This document shows positions 16,685-26,643 of a stretch of DNA of 64,000 nucleotides, piece after piece (the stretch's first letter is position 1; each line of letters starts with the position of its first letter). This stretch comes from Flavobacteriaceae bacterium (GTDB taxonomy: Bacteria > Bacteroidota > Bacteroidia > Flavobacteriales > Flavobacteriaceae): the NCBI GenBank assembly GCA_029243245.1, contig JAQWSK010000008.1, positions 1 to 64,000 of the forward strand, given 5' to 3'. The translations under genes and the position numbers were made by a program. The notes beneath the pieces were generated by a model that saw only the letters and a list, made by a program, of their open reading frames with translations, made no database searches and was not told the origin of the DNA.

Positions 16685-19429
16685 TTATTCTGAATCATTT
16701 GCAATGAAAGGTATATTTTCATCAAATAAATTTTTTATTACGGTTATTAATTCATTTTCAAATTGATCAAAAGTATCTGCTATTAATAGATCTTTGTTTT
16801 TATTTTCCTTATCAGAAGAGATAATTACAGGGTAAAAATAATCTTTAGGTGTTTTAATTGGAATTATTCCTGTTTGTAACACTTGAAAAGAATTTTGTTT
16901 AAAGTAAATATATGAATAAAGTAGTAGCTGAAAAAGAGGGGAATAATCTAAATATTTTTTGTTCTCAAGCCTTTCAAAAGAAAAATTTGATAAAAATTTT
17001 AACTTATCAGTTTTTACTGAACCTGTTTTATAATCGACAATCCTTAATTGTCCATTCCATTCATCAATACGGTCTATAGTTCCAATTATTTTAATTGGAA
17101 AGGATAATCCTTTACAATCAAAATCATATTCTATTTTTTTCTCTAATGATATAATTTTCAAACTATTACCTTTCTCAACTAATAATTTTTCAGTCAATAA
17201 AAATTCATTGCATTGCTTTTTTAATTCTTCATAAATTAAATAGTTGTGTCCTTTTCGATTAGGGTTTCCTCCATAAATCAATATATACTTCTCGTTTAAT
17301 AATGAGGGCAATCGACTAATCATAGTTTCATAATCACTAGCGATAATTTTTTTTAATAAAAATGGCTGATAAATTGCTTCCAATGTTTCATGAACAACAT
17401 TTCCTTTATCTTTTGGTTCAATTACTGGAAATAATTCTTTATACTCTTTTATTTTTAAAACTCGCTGGCAATAAAATTCTAAAGGATTTATTATGAACTT
17501 TGTTAAGGCTGATGGGGAAAGGCCTTTTTTCACAATTGATCTTAATACTTCTATAACCTCTTCAGATTTATTAACCTTGAATATAGAATTATTAGAATTA
17601 AAGATTGTTTTTACTTTAACAAAGTTTATTTTATGATTAGGTTTTTTAAAATGTTCTAATTGATAAATGAATCTACTTTTTTCAGACCCCCCTAGGCCTT
17701 TTTCACTAGTACTAAATAATAAATAAACATTTTGAGCCCGTTGAATTAATCTATAAAACTGATAGGCATATTTAGCATCCTGTTCTAAAAAAGTTGGAAG
17801 TCCAAAATGTCTTTTTATATCAAATGGCAAAAAACTATCATTTGATTTTCCTTTTGGTAAAATTCCTTCGTTAACATTTGTTAAAAGGACAGAGTCAAAA
17901 TCTATTAATCTTGTTTCAGGAAGACTCATTATTTGTAAATCAGAATTAGGATTACCGTAAAAACTTAACTTTTGTTCTTTAACAGAGTCTTTATAAATTG
18001 AAAAAAGAATTTTTAAAGGTGTGTTTTTAATTTGATTTGTATACTTTAAAAGTTTAAGGATAACTTTTTTAATTAGATTAAACTCTTTTAAAACAGAAGA
18101 GTCATTCTTAGCATCATCATTTTCTTTTTGAAGAAAGTTTATTAAAGTATCCAATTTTTTTAATAAATCTGAAAATGAATTTACAGGTCTAAATAAAATA
18201 TATTGAAATGAATTTTTATTAGAATATAATTTTTGATATGGAAAGAAAGTGACATTTGATTTTTCTAGATCCTTAATTGAATTATTTAAATTTATCTTTT
18301 CTTTATTAAGTTGATTTTTAACAATAGTATCATTTAATATTGATAAAACGTCCTCATAAAAATAATTTCCCTCATTAGCCTTTATGTGCATTTCAAAAAT
18401 CATATCTAAAATGCTTACTGATGGTGAATTAAGTATTGATAAACCCATTGTTACATTCCAAGAATCTATTTCCGAATTGATTCCAGAAAGAACAGGTAAA
18501 AGAATTCTGTCATCTCCTAAGACTATTCCTTTATTAGTTATATTATGATTTAATTTCCACTGATTTATTATTTGCCCAACATATTTTGCTTGACTAATTT
18601 TATTAGATGTTTCAATAATGTTAAATGTTTTATCTTTTTTAAAATTAGATGAAAATCCTTCAGGTTTTTTACTTCTAAGACATTTCCAGTCCTTATAATA
18701 TGATCGAATAAACTTACCTGCTGGATGTTTTATGTCTTCATAAAACTCATGGTCAAGATCCCAAAAAATCTTAGCTTTTTTATGAGAAATAAATTCTTGA
18801 ATAATGGTACTTTCTGCCTTATTTAGCATATTAAACCCAATGAAATAATGAATTTTGTCATTTTCGGACATATACAATTCCAAATTATTAACAGCTTGTC
18901 TAAATTGCATACCTATTGTGCCTACTCCATCTTTTAGCAAACTTCTAGTTAAAGAAGAATAAAGCAATGGAATATTCTTCCAAAACTCAAAAGTGTTTTT
19001 AGTTGAAGAATCTGATTTATCTAATTGAGCCCATTGTTTAATTTCTTGTGCAGATATCATGCTTGAAAACAGAGCACTAGTATCAACTAAATAACTGTCA
19101 ATTAAGTTAAAGTCATTAATCAAAATTAAAGCCCACCCCATAAACTCATCAAATTGTTGTTGCTCATTTTTTGGAATGGTTTTACAGTATATCAAATACA
19201 ATTCAAATATAACATATGTGTTTTCGATTTTATTAAGTTCGGATAATTCATCTATAAACTCAGAAATACTAATAATTTCAGGAGAAATTACTGGTTTTTT
19301 TATTTTTTGAACTAGTTTATTTCTTAGAAACAATGAAGCTCTATTGCTTGGTGAAATAATTTTAATGTGATCAAAACTATGATCTTCATTAATGATTTCG
19401 TCTGCTATAAAATCTAAAAAATTAGCCAT
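16685..19429 (-). CDS. addB: AddB-like PD-(D/E)XK nuclease subunit
   Basis: The 914-residue protein is the partner of the upstream helicase in an AddAB/RecBCD-type DNA end-processing machine. The N-terminal two thirds look like an inactivated helicase: no working Walker A is visible (IKIISPSNRASLFLRNKL), as in AddB/RecC relatives. The C-terminal nuclease shows the RecB-type centre with IVDYKTGS (D799, K801) and a QxxxY motif in FQLLLYSYIY. The cysteines that hold the 4Fe-4S cluster in Bacillus AddB are not seen: one Cys occurs in LEFYCQRV and there is no C-terminal Cys cluster. One base separates its ATG from the addA stop, so both are translated from one mRNA. The symbol follows gene order and architecture. 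Confidence 0.8.
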   Translation of the reverse strand: MANFLDFIADEIINEDHSFDHIKIISPSNRASLFLRNKLVQKIKKPVISPEIISISEFIDELSELNKIENTYVIFELYLIYCKTIPKNEQQQFDEFMGWALILINDFNLIDSYLVDTSALFSSMISAQEIKQWAQLDKSDSSTKNTFEFWKNIPLLYSSLTRSLLKDGVGTIGMQFRQAVNNLELYMSENDKIHYFIGFNMLNKAESTIIQEFISHKKAKIFWDLDHEFYEDIKHPAGKFIRSYYKDWKCLRSKKPEGFSSNFKKDKTFNIIETSNKISQAKYVGQIINQWKLNHNITNKGIVLGDDRILLPVLSGINSEIDSWNVTMGLSILNSPSVSILDMIFEMHIKANEGNYFYEDVLSILNDTIVKNQLNKEKINLNNSIKDLEKSNVTFFPYQKLYSNKNSFQYILFRPVNSFSDLLKKLDTLINFLQKENDDAKNDSSVLKEFNLIKKVILKLLKYTNQIKNTPLKILFSIYKDSVKEQKLSFYGNPNSDLQIMSLPETRLIDFDSVLLTNVNEGILPKGKSNDSFLPFDIKRHFGLPTFLEQDAKYAYQFYRLIQRAQNVYLLFSTSEKGLGGSEKSRFIYQLEHFKKPNHKINFVKVKTIFNSNNSIFKVNKSEEVIEVLRSIVKKGLSPSALTKFIINPLEFYCQRVLKIKEYKELFPVIEPKDKGNVVHETLEAIYQPFLLKKIIASDYETMISRLPSLLNEKYILIYGGNPNRKGHNYLIYEELKKQCNEFLLTEKLLVEKGNSLKIISLEKKIEYDFDCKGLSFPIKIIGTIDRIDEWNGQLRIVDYKTGSVKTDKLKFLSNFSFERLENKKYLDYSPLFQLLLYSYIYFKQNSFQVLQTGIIPIKTPKDYFYPVIISSDKENKNKDLLIADTFDQFENELITVIKNLFDENIPFIANDSE

Positions 19430-19430
19430 T

Positions 19431-22400
19431 TTAGGTTATAATAGTGTTTTTATAATTACTAATTTTTTTAACTTGAATTCTTTCTTGTATATAAACAAGT
19501 AAAGGCTCTATTGGAAGGTCTGTTATTGCTTCTAAATGTTTAGAATAACTAACAATTTGAATTTTATCATCTGTATTTGGACTTCCAGTTTTATAATCAA
19601 TCACATAACAATTTATTTTTGTTATCACTATTCTATCAGGCCTAATTATTCCCTCATTTGGTAATAATATTTCTTTTTCTTTGTATACAATGTTTCCTGA
19701 TTTAAATATTGCTTTTAAGTCTTTATGATTTACAATTTTTTGTAATAATTCATTATAATAGAGTTTATCTTTAATATTTAATAAACCTTCTCGAATAGAA
19801 GAATCAATTGCCCAACTAATATCTGATTCAAATTTAATTTTTGATAATAATCTGTGAATTAAAATACCTTTTAAACGCTTAACATTAACTTCTAGGGAAG
19901 TTTCAGGCTTAAAATGTTTTTTCCAATTAAAATTAATTCTCGGATCAAGCAAATTATTTTTAAAATCTTTTTCTTTTATATTTCTATATTGCCCCTTCTT
20001 TGAACCATATACGAATGGATTGATTAAAGTTGGGGTTGAACCTTGATTTATAACATAATCATTAAATAATTGCGCATAATTTTTATAATTTTTAGCCTTT
20101 TCTAATAAAGTTGTTATTACTACAATTTTATTAGAAGCTCTTGTGAGGGCAACATATAATATATTAAAGGCGTCTAATTCATTTTGAATTTTGTCATTAT
20201 CTGAAATTTTTTTACCATAATTTCCATAATTTTCTAATCTTGAAGAAAAATTAATTCTACCGTAGTCGATCTTTGACTCTTTAAATTCAATTGGATACCA
20301 TGTCTGTCTTTTAATTCTTGGATCTGGCTGGAAATCTGAATAAAGAAATGGTAATATAACTAGAGGGAATTCTAAACCTTTAGCTACATGAATAGTCATA
20401 ATTCTTACAGCTTGATTATCGTCTGGTAAAGGAATGGTAAGTTTTTCTGAGTCTCTTTCCCATTCTTTTATAAAATTATATATTGTACTTTTTGATTGAT
20501 TGGAAAAATCATAACAATAATCTAAAAAGAATTCAAGATATGTATCAAAATGATTTAGCAATCCTAAACTCGAGATAAGAGATTCAATTAATTCATAAAA
20601 GTTTAAGTTTTGTATTGATCTAGGATCAAATGAATATCCAAATTTTATTTCTAAAAATCTTGTGAAATCATTCAAAGACCCTTCTAAAGATTCCTTAAAA
20701 ATCTTATGAGATATTTGATTTTGATTGTTTTTTTCTATTAAAAATCTACAAATATTAATTCTTTCAATTGAATTTTCAGGTTTAAGGTTTAATCTTAACA
20801 CTGAAAGTAAAAGTTTTATTGAAGATGACTTTTTAAGCAAAAGTGATTCTATTGAGACAACTGGAATTTCAGTATTTGAAATTGATTCAAAAATAGATAT
20901 TGCTTGTGTTTTCTTTCGAACTAAAATCGCCATAGAACCCCATGAAAAGCCTTGTTTTTTTGCCTCTAGTATTGCTTCTATAGTTTTTTGGACATGAACT
21001 GAATCCATCTTGTTTTCAGTAAAATGAATTTCTATTTTTCCTCCAGGAGAATTATTGTTTTTTTGATAAAAAGAATCTTCATAAAAAGAACGATAATTCA
21101 AATCAGTAAGTGATTCTAAAGCACCTTTAAAAAAGGTGTTATTAAACTCAACTATATTATCAAGACTTCGAAAATTAATAGGTAATGACTGAGTATTAAT
21201 TGTTGTTTGATCAAATTTTTTATTGCTCAAAAGATCTAAAAACATATGAACATTTCCTCCTCTCCACCTATAAATTGCCTGTTTTGGATCTCCTACTAAA
21301 AATACTGATCCTGATTTACCATTTAAATCTTCACTCTCCAATGCATGTTTAAGGAGTGGTTTTAAATTAGCCCATTGAAGTTTTGAAGTATCTTGAAATT
21401 CATCAATAAAAAAATGTCTGTACTTTTCACCTATACGCTCATAAATAAATGGCGCATCGTAGTCTTGAATGACTTCAGATATCTTTTCATTAAACTGTCC
21501 AATTAGCATTTTTTTTTCTTCTATTTGATACTTGTTAAGCGTCTTCTCCATCTCAGCCATTAGAGATAAGGGTGTCCATTGCTTATTTAATTCCTCTATT
21601 AAATTAAATTTTAAAACAGATTCTTTGGCCTTAAGAAAATATTGATATATTTCTGGAATCATATTATTTGCAATCATTATTAACTCTTCCGAGTTGTTTG
21701 TTTTTTTAACAATTCGAGTGCCTTGTGAAAGATTTTTTTCTAGAGAATTTGAAAAAATTCTTTCAAATTTATTTTCAACTATTAAAGAAAAATGTTTAGT
21801 GACTGATCCTCGATAAAAAATTGATTCATCCAAACCATTTAATGCTAACTTGTCTAATATTTCTCTTGCATTCACCTTTGCCTTCAGGGCTTCTTTAAAT
21901 TTAATTTTATTTAATATTTTTTGAGTTTCTTTAAAATCGTGCAATGAATTATTTTTTAACTTTTTAAGAAACTCTCTATCATTTTCATTCAAAATAAGTC
22001 TTGCTATTTGAAGCAAACGATCGTTTATAGACTCTTTGTCATTATTATCAATTTTATAATAAACAAAGTCAACTAATGATTTTGTTATTTCTTTTTCAAC
22101 ACCAACCTGATCAATGATTATTTGAATTAACTCTTTCAAAATTTCATCTTGCTCAACTACTACTTCAAATGATTTTGGTAATTTAAAGTCTAATGCGAAT
22201 GCTCTAATAATTCGATGGGTAAAAGTATCAAGTGTCAGAATATCAAAACCTGCATAATCATATAGTATGTTTTTTAAAATTCTTTCTGATTTTTTTTGGA
22301 TCTCTAATTCTTCAATGTTTATTTTTTTCGAAATTTCAAACCTCATTTCCAATTGATCTTTTTTAACAAAATCAGATAAAGTTTCAATTACCCTGCTTTT

Positions 22401-22565
22401 CATTTCATTCACAGCTTTATTTGTAAAAGTTAAAGCTAAGAGACTTCTAAAATGATCATCATTTGAATTTGAAAGTAACTCTCGAATATATTCAAAAACA
22501 AGAGAGTATGTTTTTCCTGATCCAGCAGAGGCATTTATTAAATTAAAGGAGGGTTTTCCCATCAT
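19431..22565 (-). CDS. addA: AddA-like UvrD-family helicase-nuclease
   Basis: This protein of about 1044 residues unwinds and degrades double-strand DNA ends for recombination. SF1A motifs are clear: Walker A NASAGSGKTYS at the N terminus, DEFQD (FIDEFQDTSKLQW), VGDPKQAIYRWRGG, MTIHVAKGLEFPLV and LYVALTRASNKI. The C-terminal RecB-type nuclease holds VIDYKTGSP and a QxxxY motif (QIVSY). The frame opens at a TTG at 22571, but the tandem ATG codons at 22565 and 22562 fit the family N terminus better; I use 22565. addB follows after one base. The pair stands in for RecBCD, since no recC or recD is seen here. Confidence 0.88.
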   Translation of the reverse strand: MMGKPSFNLINASAGSGKTYSLVFEYIRELLSNSNDDHFRSLLALTFTNKAVNEMKSRVIETLSDFVKKDQLEMRFEISKKINIEELEIQKKSERILKNILYDYAGFDILTLDTFTHRIIRAFALDFKLPKSFEVVVEQDEILKELIQIIIDQVGVEKEITKSLVDFVYYKIDNNDKESINDRLLQIARLILNENDREFLKKLKNNSLHDFKETQKILNKIKFKEALKAKVNAREILDKLALNGLDESIFYRGSVTKHFSLIVENKFERIFSNSLEKNLSQGTRIVKKTNNSEELIMIANNMIPEIYQYFLKAKESVLKFNLIEELNKQWTPLSLMAEMEKTLNKYQIEEKKMLIGQFNEKISEVIQDYDAPFIYERIGEKYRHFFIDEFQDTSKLQWANLKPLLKHALESEDLNGKSGSVFLVGDPKQAIYRWRGGNVHMFLDLLSNKKFDQTTINTQSLPINFRSLDNIVEFNNTFFKGALESLTDLNYRSFYEDSFYQKNNNSPGGKIEIHFTENKMDSVHVQKTIEAILEAKKQGFSWGSMAILVRKKTQAISIFESISNTEIPVVSIESLLLKKSSSIKLLLSVLRLNLKPENSIERINICRFLIEKNNQNQISHKIFKESLEGSLNDFTRFLEIKFGYSFDPRSIQNLNFYELIESLISSLGLLNHFDTYLEFFLDYCYDFSNQSKSTIYNFIKEWERDSEKLTIPLPDDNQAVRIMTIHVAKGLEFPLVILPFLYSDFQPDPRIKRQTWYPIEFKESKIDYGRINFSSRLENYGNYGKKISDNDKIQNELDAFNILYVALTRASNKIVVITTLLEKAKNYKNYAQLFNDYVINQGSTPTLINPFVYGSKKGQYRNIKEKDFKNNLLDPRINFNWKKHFKPETSLEVNVKRLKGILIHRLLSKIKFESDISWAIDSSIREGLLNIKDKLYYNELLQKIVNHKDLKAIFKSGNIVYKEKEILLPNEGIIRPDRIVITKINCYVIDYKTGSPNTDDKIQIVSYSKHLEAITDLPIEPLLVYIQERIQVKKISNYKNTIIT

Positions 22566-22632
22566 TATCAAATAACATATAAATGTAAGAGTTTCTTTAT
22601 GTCAAAAAAATGCAAATAAGAAAAAGAAATTA

Positions 22633-22640
22633 TATTTTTG
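22633..22640 (+). promoter_or_regulatory. Probable -7 box of sodA
   Basis: TATTTTTG matches TAnnTTTG and ends 23 nt before the sodA ATG. A clear upstream TTG box is lacking. Confidence 0.5.
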
Positions 22641-22663
22641 TATAAAATTAAAAAACTATTAAC

Positions 22664-23272
22664 ATGGCATTTTCTCTACCTACTTTACCATATTCAAATG
22701 ATGCATTAGAACCTCACATTGATAAAAATACAATGGAAATTCATCATGGAAAACATCATAACGGTTATACTACAAACTTAAATGCATCAGTCGCAAACAG
22801 TGATTTAGAGGATAAATCTATTGAAGAAATACTTAAAAATATTGATATGAATAATGCTGCTCTAAGAAATAATGGAGGAGGATATTTTAACCACTGTTTA
22901 TTTTGGGAAAGCATGAGCCCAAATGGAGGAGGTTTACCTACAGGTAAATTATTAGATGCTATTAGTTCCTGTTTTGGTTCATTTGATTCATTCAAAGCTT
23001 CATTTTCCAAAGCAGCAGCAACTCGATTTGGATCTGGATGGGCTTGGTTATGTGTTCATCCTGGTGGAAAAGTTGAGGTTTGCTCTTCTCCAAATCAAGA
23101 TAACCCTCTAATGCCAGGGATTGGATGTGGAGGTTATCCTATTTTAGGATTAGATGTTTGGGAACATGCATACTATCTCAATTACCAAAATAGAAGGCCA
23201 GACTATATTAGTGGGTTTTTTAATATAATAAATTGGGATAATGTTTCTAGGTTATATAATTTAAATTTATAA
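22664..23272 (+). CDS. sodA: Superoxide dismutase (Fe/Mn family)
   Basis: The 202-residue protein dismutates superoxide to oxygen and hydrogen peroxide in the cytoplasm. It covers the whole Fe/Mn SOD fold. The N-terminal [11 protein letters not shown] supplies the first metal His (about residue 27), YFNHCLFW the second, and [12 protein letters not shown] the last Asp and His ligands. SPNQDNPLM holds the Gln near the active site in the position typical of Mn or cambialistic enzymes, so I do not assign the metal firmly. No signal peptide is present. The gene stands alone between divergent addA and convergent purF, with a gap of 23 bp to the purF stop. Confidence 0.96.
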   Translation: MAFSLPTLPYSNDALEPHIDKNTMEIHHGKHHNGYTTNLNASVANSDLEDKSIEEILKNIDMNNAALRNNGGGYFNHCLFWESMSPNGGGLPTGKLLDAISSCFGSFDSFKASFSKAAATRFGSGWAWLCVHPGGKVEVCSSPNQDNPLMPGIGCGGYPILGLDVWEHAYYLNYQNRRPDYISGFFNIINWDNVSRLYNLNL

Positions 23273-23295
23273 TTTTAAATTGATCCATGAATAAA

Positions 23296-25194
23296 CTAAT
23301 ATGCTCTTGTTGACTTTCCCTCATAGAAGTTTATAAAAGCTTTATTTACAACCTTATTTCCTCCTGGAGTAGGATAGTCTCCAGAAAAGTACCAATCTCC
23401 CAAATGAGAAGGACAAGATGAGTGTAAATTTTCTATTGATTGGTATATAATTTTAAGTTCAGAGTTCAAACCGCTAAAAGAAAGTAATTCTGCTATTTTG
23501 TTAGATATTTGATCTGTACTAAAAGGCTTATATAACTCTTTTACAAAGTTTTGATTCTCTTCAGTATTAGTTGATATTGCTTGTTTGCATTTTTTATATA
23601 TTGATTTTAAAACACTTGCTTTTGTCCCCTTATCCTCATGTAGAGCAAGTGCAGCATTAAAAGCAATAAAGTCCCCTAACTTAGCCATATCAATACCATA
23701 ACAATCTGGATAACGAATTTGTGGAGCACTTGAAACAATAATTATTTTTTTTGGTCCAAGACGGCCCAACATTCTAAGAATACTTTTTTCTAAAGTTGTT
23801 CCTCTAACTATACTATCGTCTATAATCACAAGATTGTCAGATGGTTTAATGACTCCGTAAGTAATATCATATACATGAGCAACAAGATCATCCCTGCTTG
23901 AATCTTCAGTTATAAAAGTTCTTAATTTTGCGTCTTTTATAGCAATTTTTTCAATTCTAGGTTTTAGTGAGACAAGTGATTTTAAATAATCTATATCTCT
24001 ATTTGAATCTTCTGAAATTGCATTTATAAGTTTATTTTTTATGTGTTCTTGAGCTGCATCTATCATTCCATAAAAAGATGTTTCAGCTGTATTAGGAATA
24101 AATGAAAAAACAGTGTTTTCTAGATCGAAATCTATATTTTTTAAAACCTCTGGGAAAATTTTACTGCCCAGGGATTTTCGTTCTTTATATATTTCAGCAT
24201 CACTTCCCCTAGAAAAATAAATTCTTTCAAATGAACATGCCCTTTTAGGTAATTCATCTAATATTTTTATAATTTTTGAATCTTCACCCTTTTTGGTAAT
24301 TATTGCATGCCCTGGTTCAAGCTCCTTGACTTTATGAAATGGAACATTGAATACGGTTTGAATTACTGGTCTTTCAGATGCAACTGTGACAATTTCATCA
24401 TCTTCATAGAAGTACGTGGGTCTTATACCTGCTGGATCTCTTAAAACAAATGTGTCACCATGCCCTAACATTCCAGCTATGGCATAACCTCCATCCCAGT
24501 TTTTTGAAGCTTTTGATAGTACTTTTGACATATCTAATCTAGATGCTATTAGAGGAGTAGCCTCAGCCTTAGTGTACCCTTCTTTTTTTAATTTTTTATA
24601 TATTTTAGCCACAGCAGCATCTAAAAAATGTCCTATGTTTTCCATCATAGTTATAGTATCAGACTTATCCTTTGGATGTTGTCCAAGATCAACCAGGTTA
24701 TTAAATAATTCGGAAACATTAGTCATGTTAAAATTCCCTGCTATGATTAAGTTTCTATGCCTCCAATTATTTTGTCTTAATAGTGGCTGAACACTTTCAA
24801 TTGTGTTTTTTCCAAAAGTTCCGTATCTAACATGTCCAAGCATAATTTCGCCAACATACGGAACCTCTGATTTTAAATCTTGTGGACGATTCACTAGATC
24901 AGGTTTTGATTCCAAGTCCAAATTAATTCGCTTATTGATTTTATTAAAAACATCCTGAATAGGTTCATTTTTATTTGATCTAATACGACTTATATATCTT
25001 TGTCCTGAAGGAAGGTCTAGTTTGATGCTTGCAAAGCCAGCTCCATCCTGTCCTCTATTATGCTGTTTCTCCATCATCAAGTACATTTTATTTATTCCGT
25101 ATAAAGCAGTCCCATATTTTTCTTTAAAATAACTTAAAGGCTTTTTTAAGTGAATTAAAGCAATTCCACATTCATGTTTAATAGCATCGCTCAT
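23296..25194 (-). CDS. purF: Amidophosphoribosyltransferase, long Bacteroidota type
   Basis: This 632-residue enzyme carries out the first step of purine synthesis, PRPP plus glutamine to phosphoribosylamine. The glutaminase nucleophile is Cys9 (KHECGIALI), so an eight-residue propeptide would have to be removed. HNRGQDGAGFAS and GHVRYGTFGKN line the glutamine site. The PRPP-binding loop is VIIDDSIVRGTTLEKS near 445-460. Typical PurF is about 470-510 residues; the extra length comes from insertions in the N-terminal part and a C-terminal extension, as in other flavobacterial homologues as I recall. Its start overlaps the pfkB stop by 4 bp (ATGA), and purN lies two genes upstream, which supports the purine assignment. 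Confidence 0.85.
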   Translation of the reverse strand: MSDAIKHECGIALIHLKKPLSYFKEKYGTALYGINKMYLMMEKQHNRGQDGAGFASIKLDLPSGQRYISRIRSNKNEPIQDVFNKINKRINLDLESKPDLVNRPQDLKSEVPYVGEIMLGHVRYGTFGKNTIESVQPLLRQNNWRHRNLIIAGNFNMTNVSELFNNLVDLGQHPKDKSDTITMMENIGHFLDAAVAKIYKKLKKEGYTKAEATPLIASRLDMSKVLSKASKNWDGGYAIAGMLGHGDTFVLRDPAGIRPTYFYEDDEIVTVASERPVIQTVFNVPFHKVKELEPGHAIITKKGEDSKIIKILDELPKRACSFERIYFSRGSDAEIYKERKSLGSKIFPEVLKNIDFDLENTVFSFIPNTAETSFYGMIDAAQEHIKNKLINAISEDSNRDIDYLKSLVSLKPRIEKIAIKDAKLRTFITEDSSRDDLVAHVYDITYGVIKPSDNLVIIDDSIVRGTTLEKSILRMLGRLGPKKIIIVSSAPQIRYPDCYGIDMAKLGDFIAFNAALALHEDKGTKASVLKSIYKKCKQAISTNTEENQNFVKELYKPFSTDQISNKIAELLSFSGLNSELKIIYQSIENLHSSCPSHLGDWYFSGDYPTPGGNKVVNKAFINFYEGKSTRAY

Positions 25195-26135
25195 AATTCA
25201 GCAGTATTTAATAATTCCGTTTTAAATTTTGTTAATTTTGTAAAGATTTTTAAACGTTTTTTTAGTTTAGATTCATTTACTAATTGTAAATTTTCAGTTC
25301 CAAATTTTTCGACCGTAAAAGACGCTAATGCAGAAGCATAAATTAAAGCTAATTTCATGCTTTCAAATGAAATGTCATTTGCTTGTGTAAGATATCCCGC
25401 AAAGCCTCCAGCAAAACTATCTCCTGCTCCTGTTGGATCTTGAACCTCTTTTAATGGAAATGCAGGTACAAAAAAATACTTTTCATTATGAAATAACATT
25501 GCTCCATTTTCTCCTTTTTTAATAATAATATATTTAGGTCCTAATTTTTTTATTTTCTCTGCAGCTTTCCAAATAGAATTTTCTTGCGTTAGTTGAGAAG
25601 CTTCCTCATCATTTATACAAATCACATCAATCTTACTAATTACTTCATCCAAAATTGAACGAAAGTTATCCATCCAAAAGTTCATTGTGTCAAGTATAAT
25701 TAATTCAGGTCTATTATTCATTTGGTTTAATGCAGATAATTGAACTGAGGGATGAAGATTACCTAAAAGCAGTATCTTAGGTTTTTTCCAATTATTAGGT
25801 ACTTTTGGTACAAAATTTTCTAAAACATTTAATTGAGTGTCTAAAGTATCTCTTATGTTTAAATCATCATGATATTTTCCACTCCAAAAAAATGTTTTTT
25901 CTCCATTTATAATCTCAACTCCAGAAATATCTACTTTTCTATTAGTCAACAATTTTAGATCTTCAGATTTAAAATCTTCACCAATCACAGATACAATACC
26001 AACGTTTGTTTTAAAATTTGAAGAAGCAAAAGCTATATATGTTGCTGCTCCACCTAAAATATTTTCAACTTTGCCAAATGGAGTCTCTATATTATCATAG
26101 GCCATTGTTCCTACAACTAATAATTTGTTGATCAT
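25191..26135 (-). CDS. PfkB-family sugar or nucleoside kinase
   Basis: The 314-residue protein is a ribokinase-fold kinase. The N-terminal glycine-rich motif GGAATYIAFASSNF (about 28-41) and the C-terminal signature DPTGAGDSFAGGFAGYL (about 231-247, catalytic Asp in GAGD) are intact. PfkB kinases phosphorylate sugars or nucleosides such as adenosine with ATP. Its position between rnhA and purF, with a 4-bp overlap into purF, suggests a nucleoside or ribose substrate, but specificity cannot be read from sequence. It is cytoplasmic, with no signal peptide. It belongs to the minus-strand group purN-rnhA-pfkB-purF; the gap to rnhA is 52 bp. Confidence 0.85.
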   Translation of the reverse strand: MINKLLVVGTMAYDNIETPFGKVENILGGAATYIAFASSNFKTNVGIVSVIGEDFKSEDLKLLTNRKVDISGVEIINGEKTFFWSGKYHDDLNIRDTLDTQLNVLENFVPKVPNNWKKPKILLLGNLHPSVQLSALNQMNNRPELIILDTMNFWMDNFRSILDEVISKIDVICINDEEASQLTQENSIWKAAEKIKKLGPKYIIIKKGENGAMLFHNEKYFFVPAFPLKEVQDPTGAGDSFAGGFAGYLTQANDISFESMKLALIYASALASFTVEKFGTENLQLVNESKLKKRLKIFTKLTKFKTELLNTAEL

Positions 26136-26187
26136 TAAGCAAAAATAGAAAACTTACTTCAGTTCATAACGAACTTTATTTATCATT

Positions 26188-26643
26188 TTATAATTTTTCA
26201 TAAAATTTATCTTCATCTAATTTATTTCCTAAAGCGGCTTTTACAGCCAAAGAATCACATTTTTCATTTTGCGGATGATTGCTATGACCTTTAATCCATT
26301 GGAATTTAACGTTATGATCTCTGTATATTTTAAGAAATCTTTTCCATAAATCTGCATTTTTTTTATCCTTAAAATTTTTTTTCTCCCATTTGATTAACCA
26401 CTTTTTAATAACAGCATCAATTACATATTTTGAATCGGAATATATTGTAACGTCTAAAGGTTTAATTTTCAAAGACTCTAAACCAATAATCACTGCTAAC
26501 AATTCCATTCTATTATTTGTAGTTTTTTTAAATCCACCGGAAAGTTCTTTTTTATAATCCTTAGACTCTAAAATAACTCCATATCCTCCTGGACCTGGAT
26601 TGCCCCTAGAAGATCCATCAGTATATATTTGTATTTTTTTCAT
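26188..26643 (-). CDS. rnhA: Ribonuclease HI
   Basis: The 151-residue enzyme cuts the RNA strand of RNA-DNA hybrids. The catalytic carboxylates are visible: the first Asp in IYTDGSSRGNPGPGGYG, Glu in NNRMELLAVI, Asp in IYSDSKYVIDAV, and the last Asp in NEKCDSLAVKAA. The basic handle region WLIKWEKKNFKDKKN is also present, so this is the E. coli-like type HI. Length is normal. The ATG overlaps the purN stop by 4 bp, so the two are translationally coupled. Confidence 0.96.
   Translation of the reverse strand: MKKIQIYTDGSSRGNPGPGGYGVILESKDYKKELSGGFKKTTNNRMELLAVIIGLESLKIKPLDVTIYSDSKYVIDAVIKKWLIKWEKKNFKDKKNADLWKRFLKIYRDHNVKFQWIKGHSNHPQNEKCDSLAVKAALGNKLDEDKFYEKL

Noticed and set aside
16335-16766. 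143-codon plus-strand frame across the EF-hand gene and the addB end
   Set aside because: It is antisense to two supported genes, Ser/Phe-rich, and lacks domain features.
23256-23282. AT-rich inverted repeat after sodA as terminator
   Set aside because: The stem is imperfect and only A and T, inside the end of the coding region; expected by chance at this base composition.
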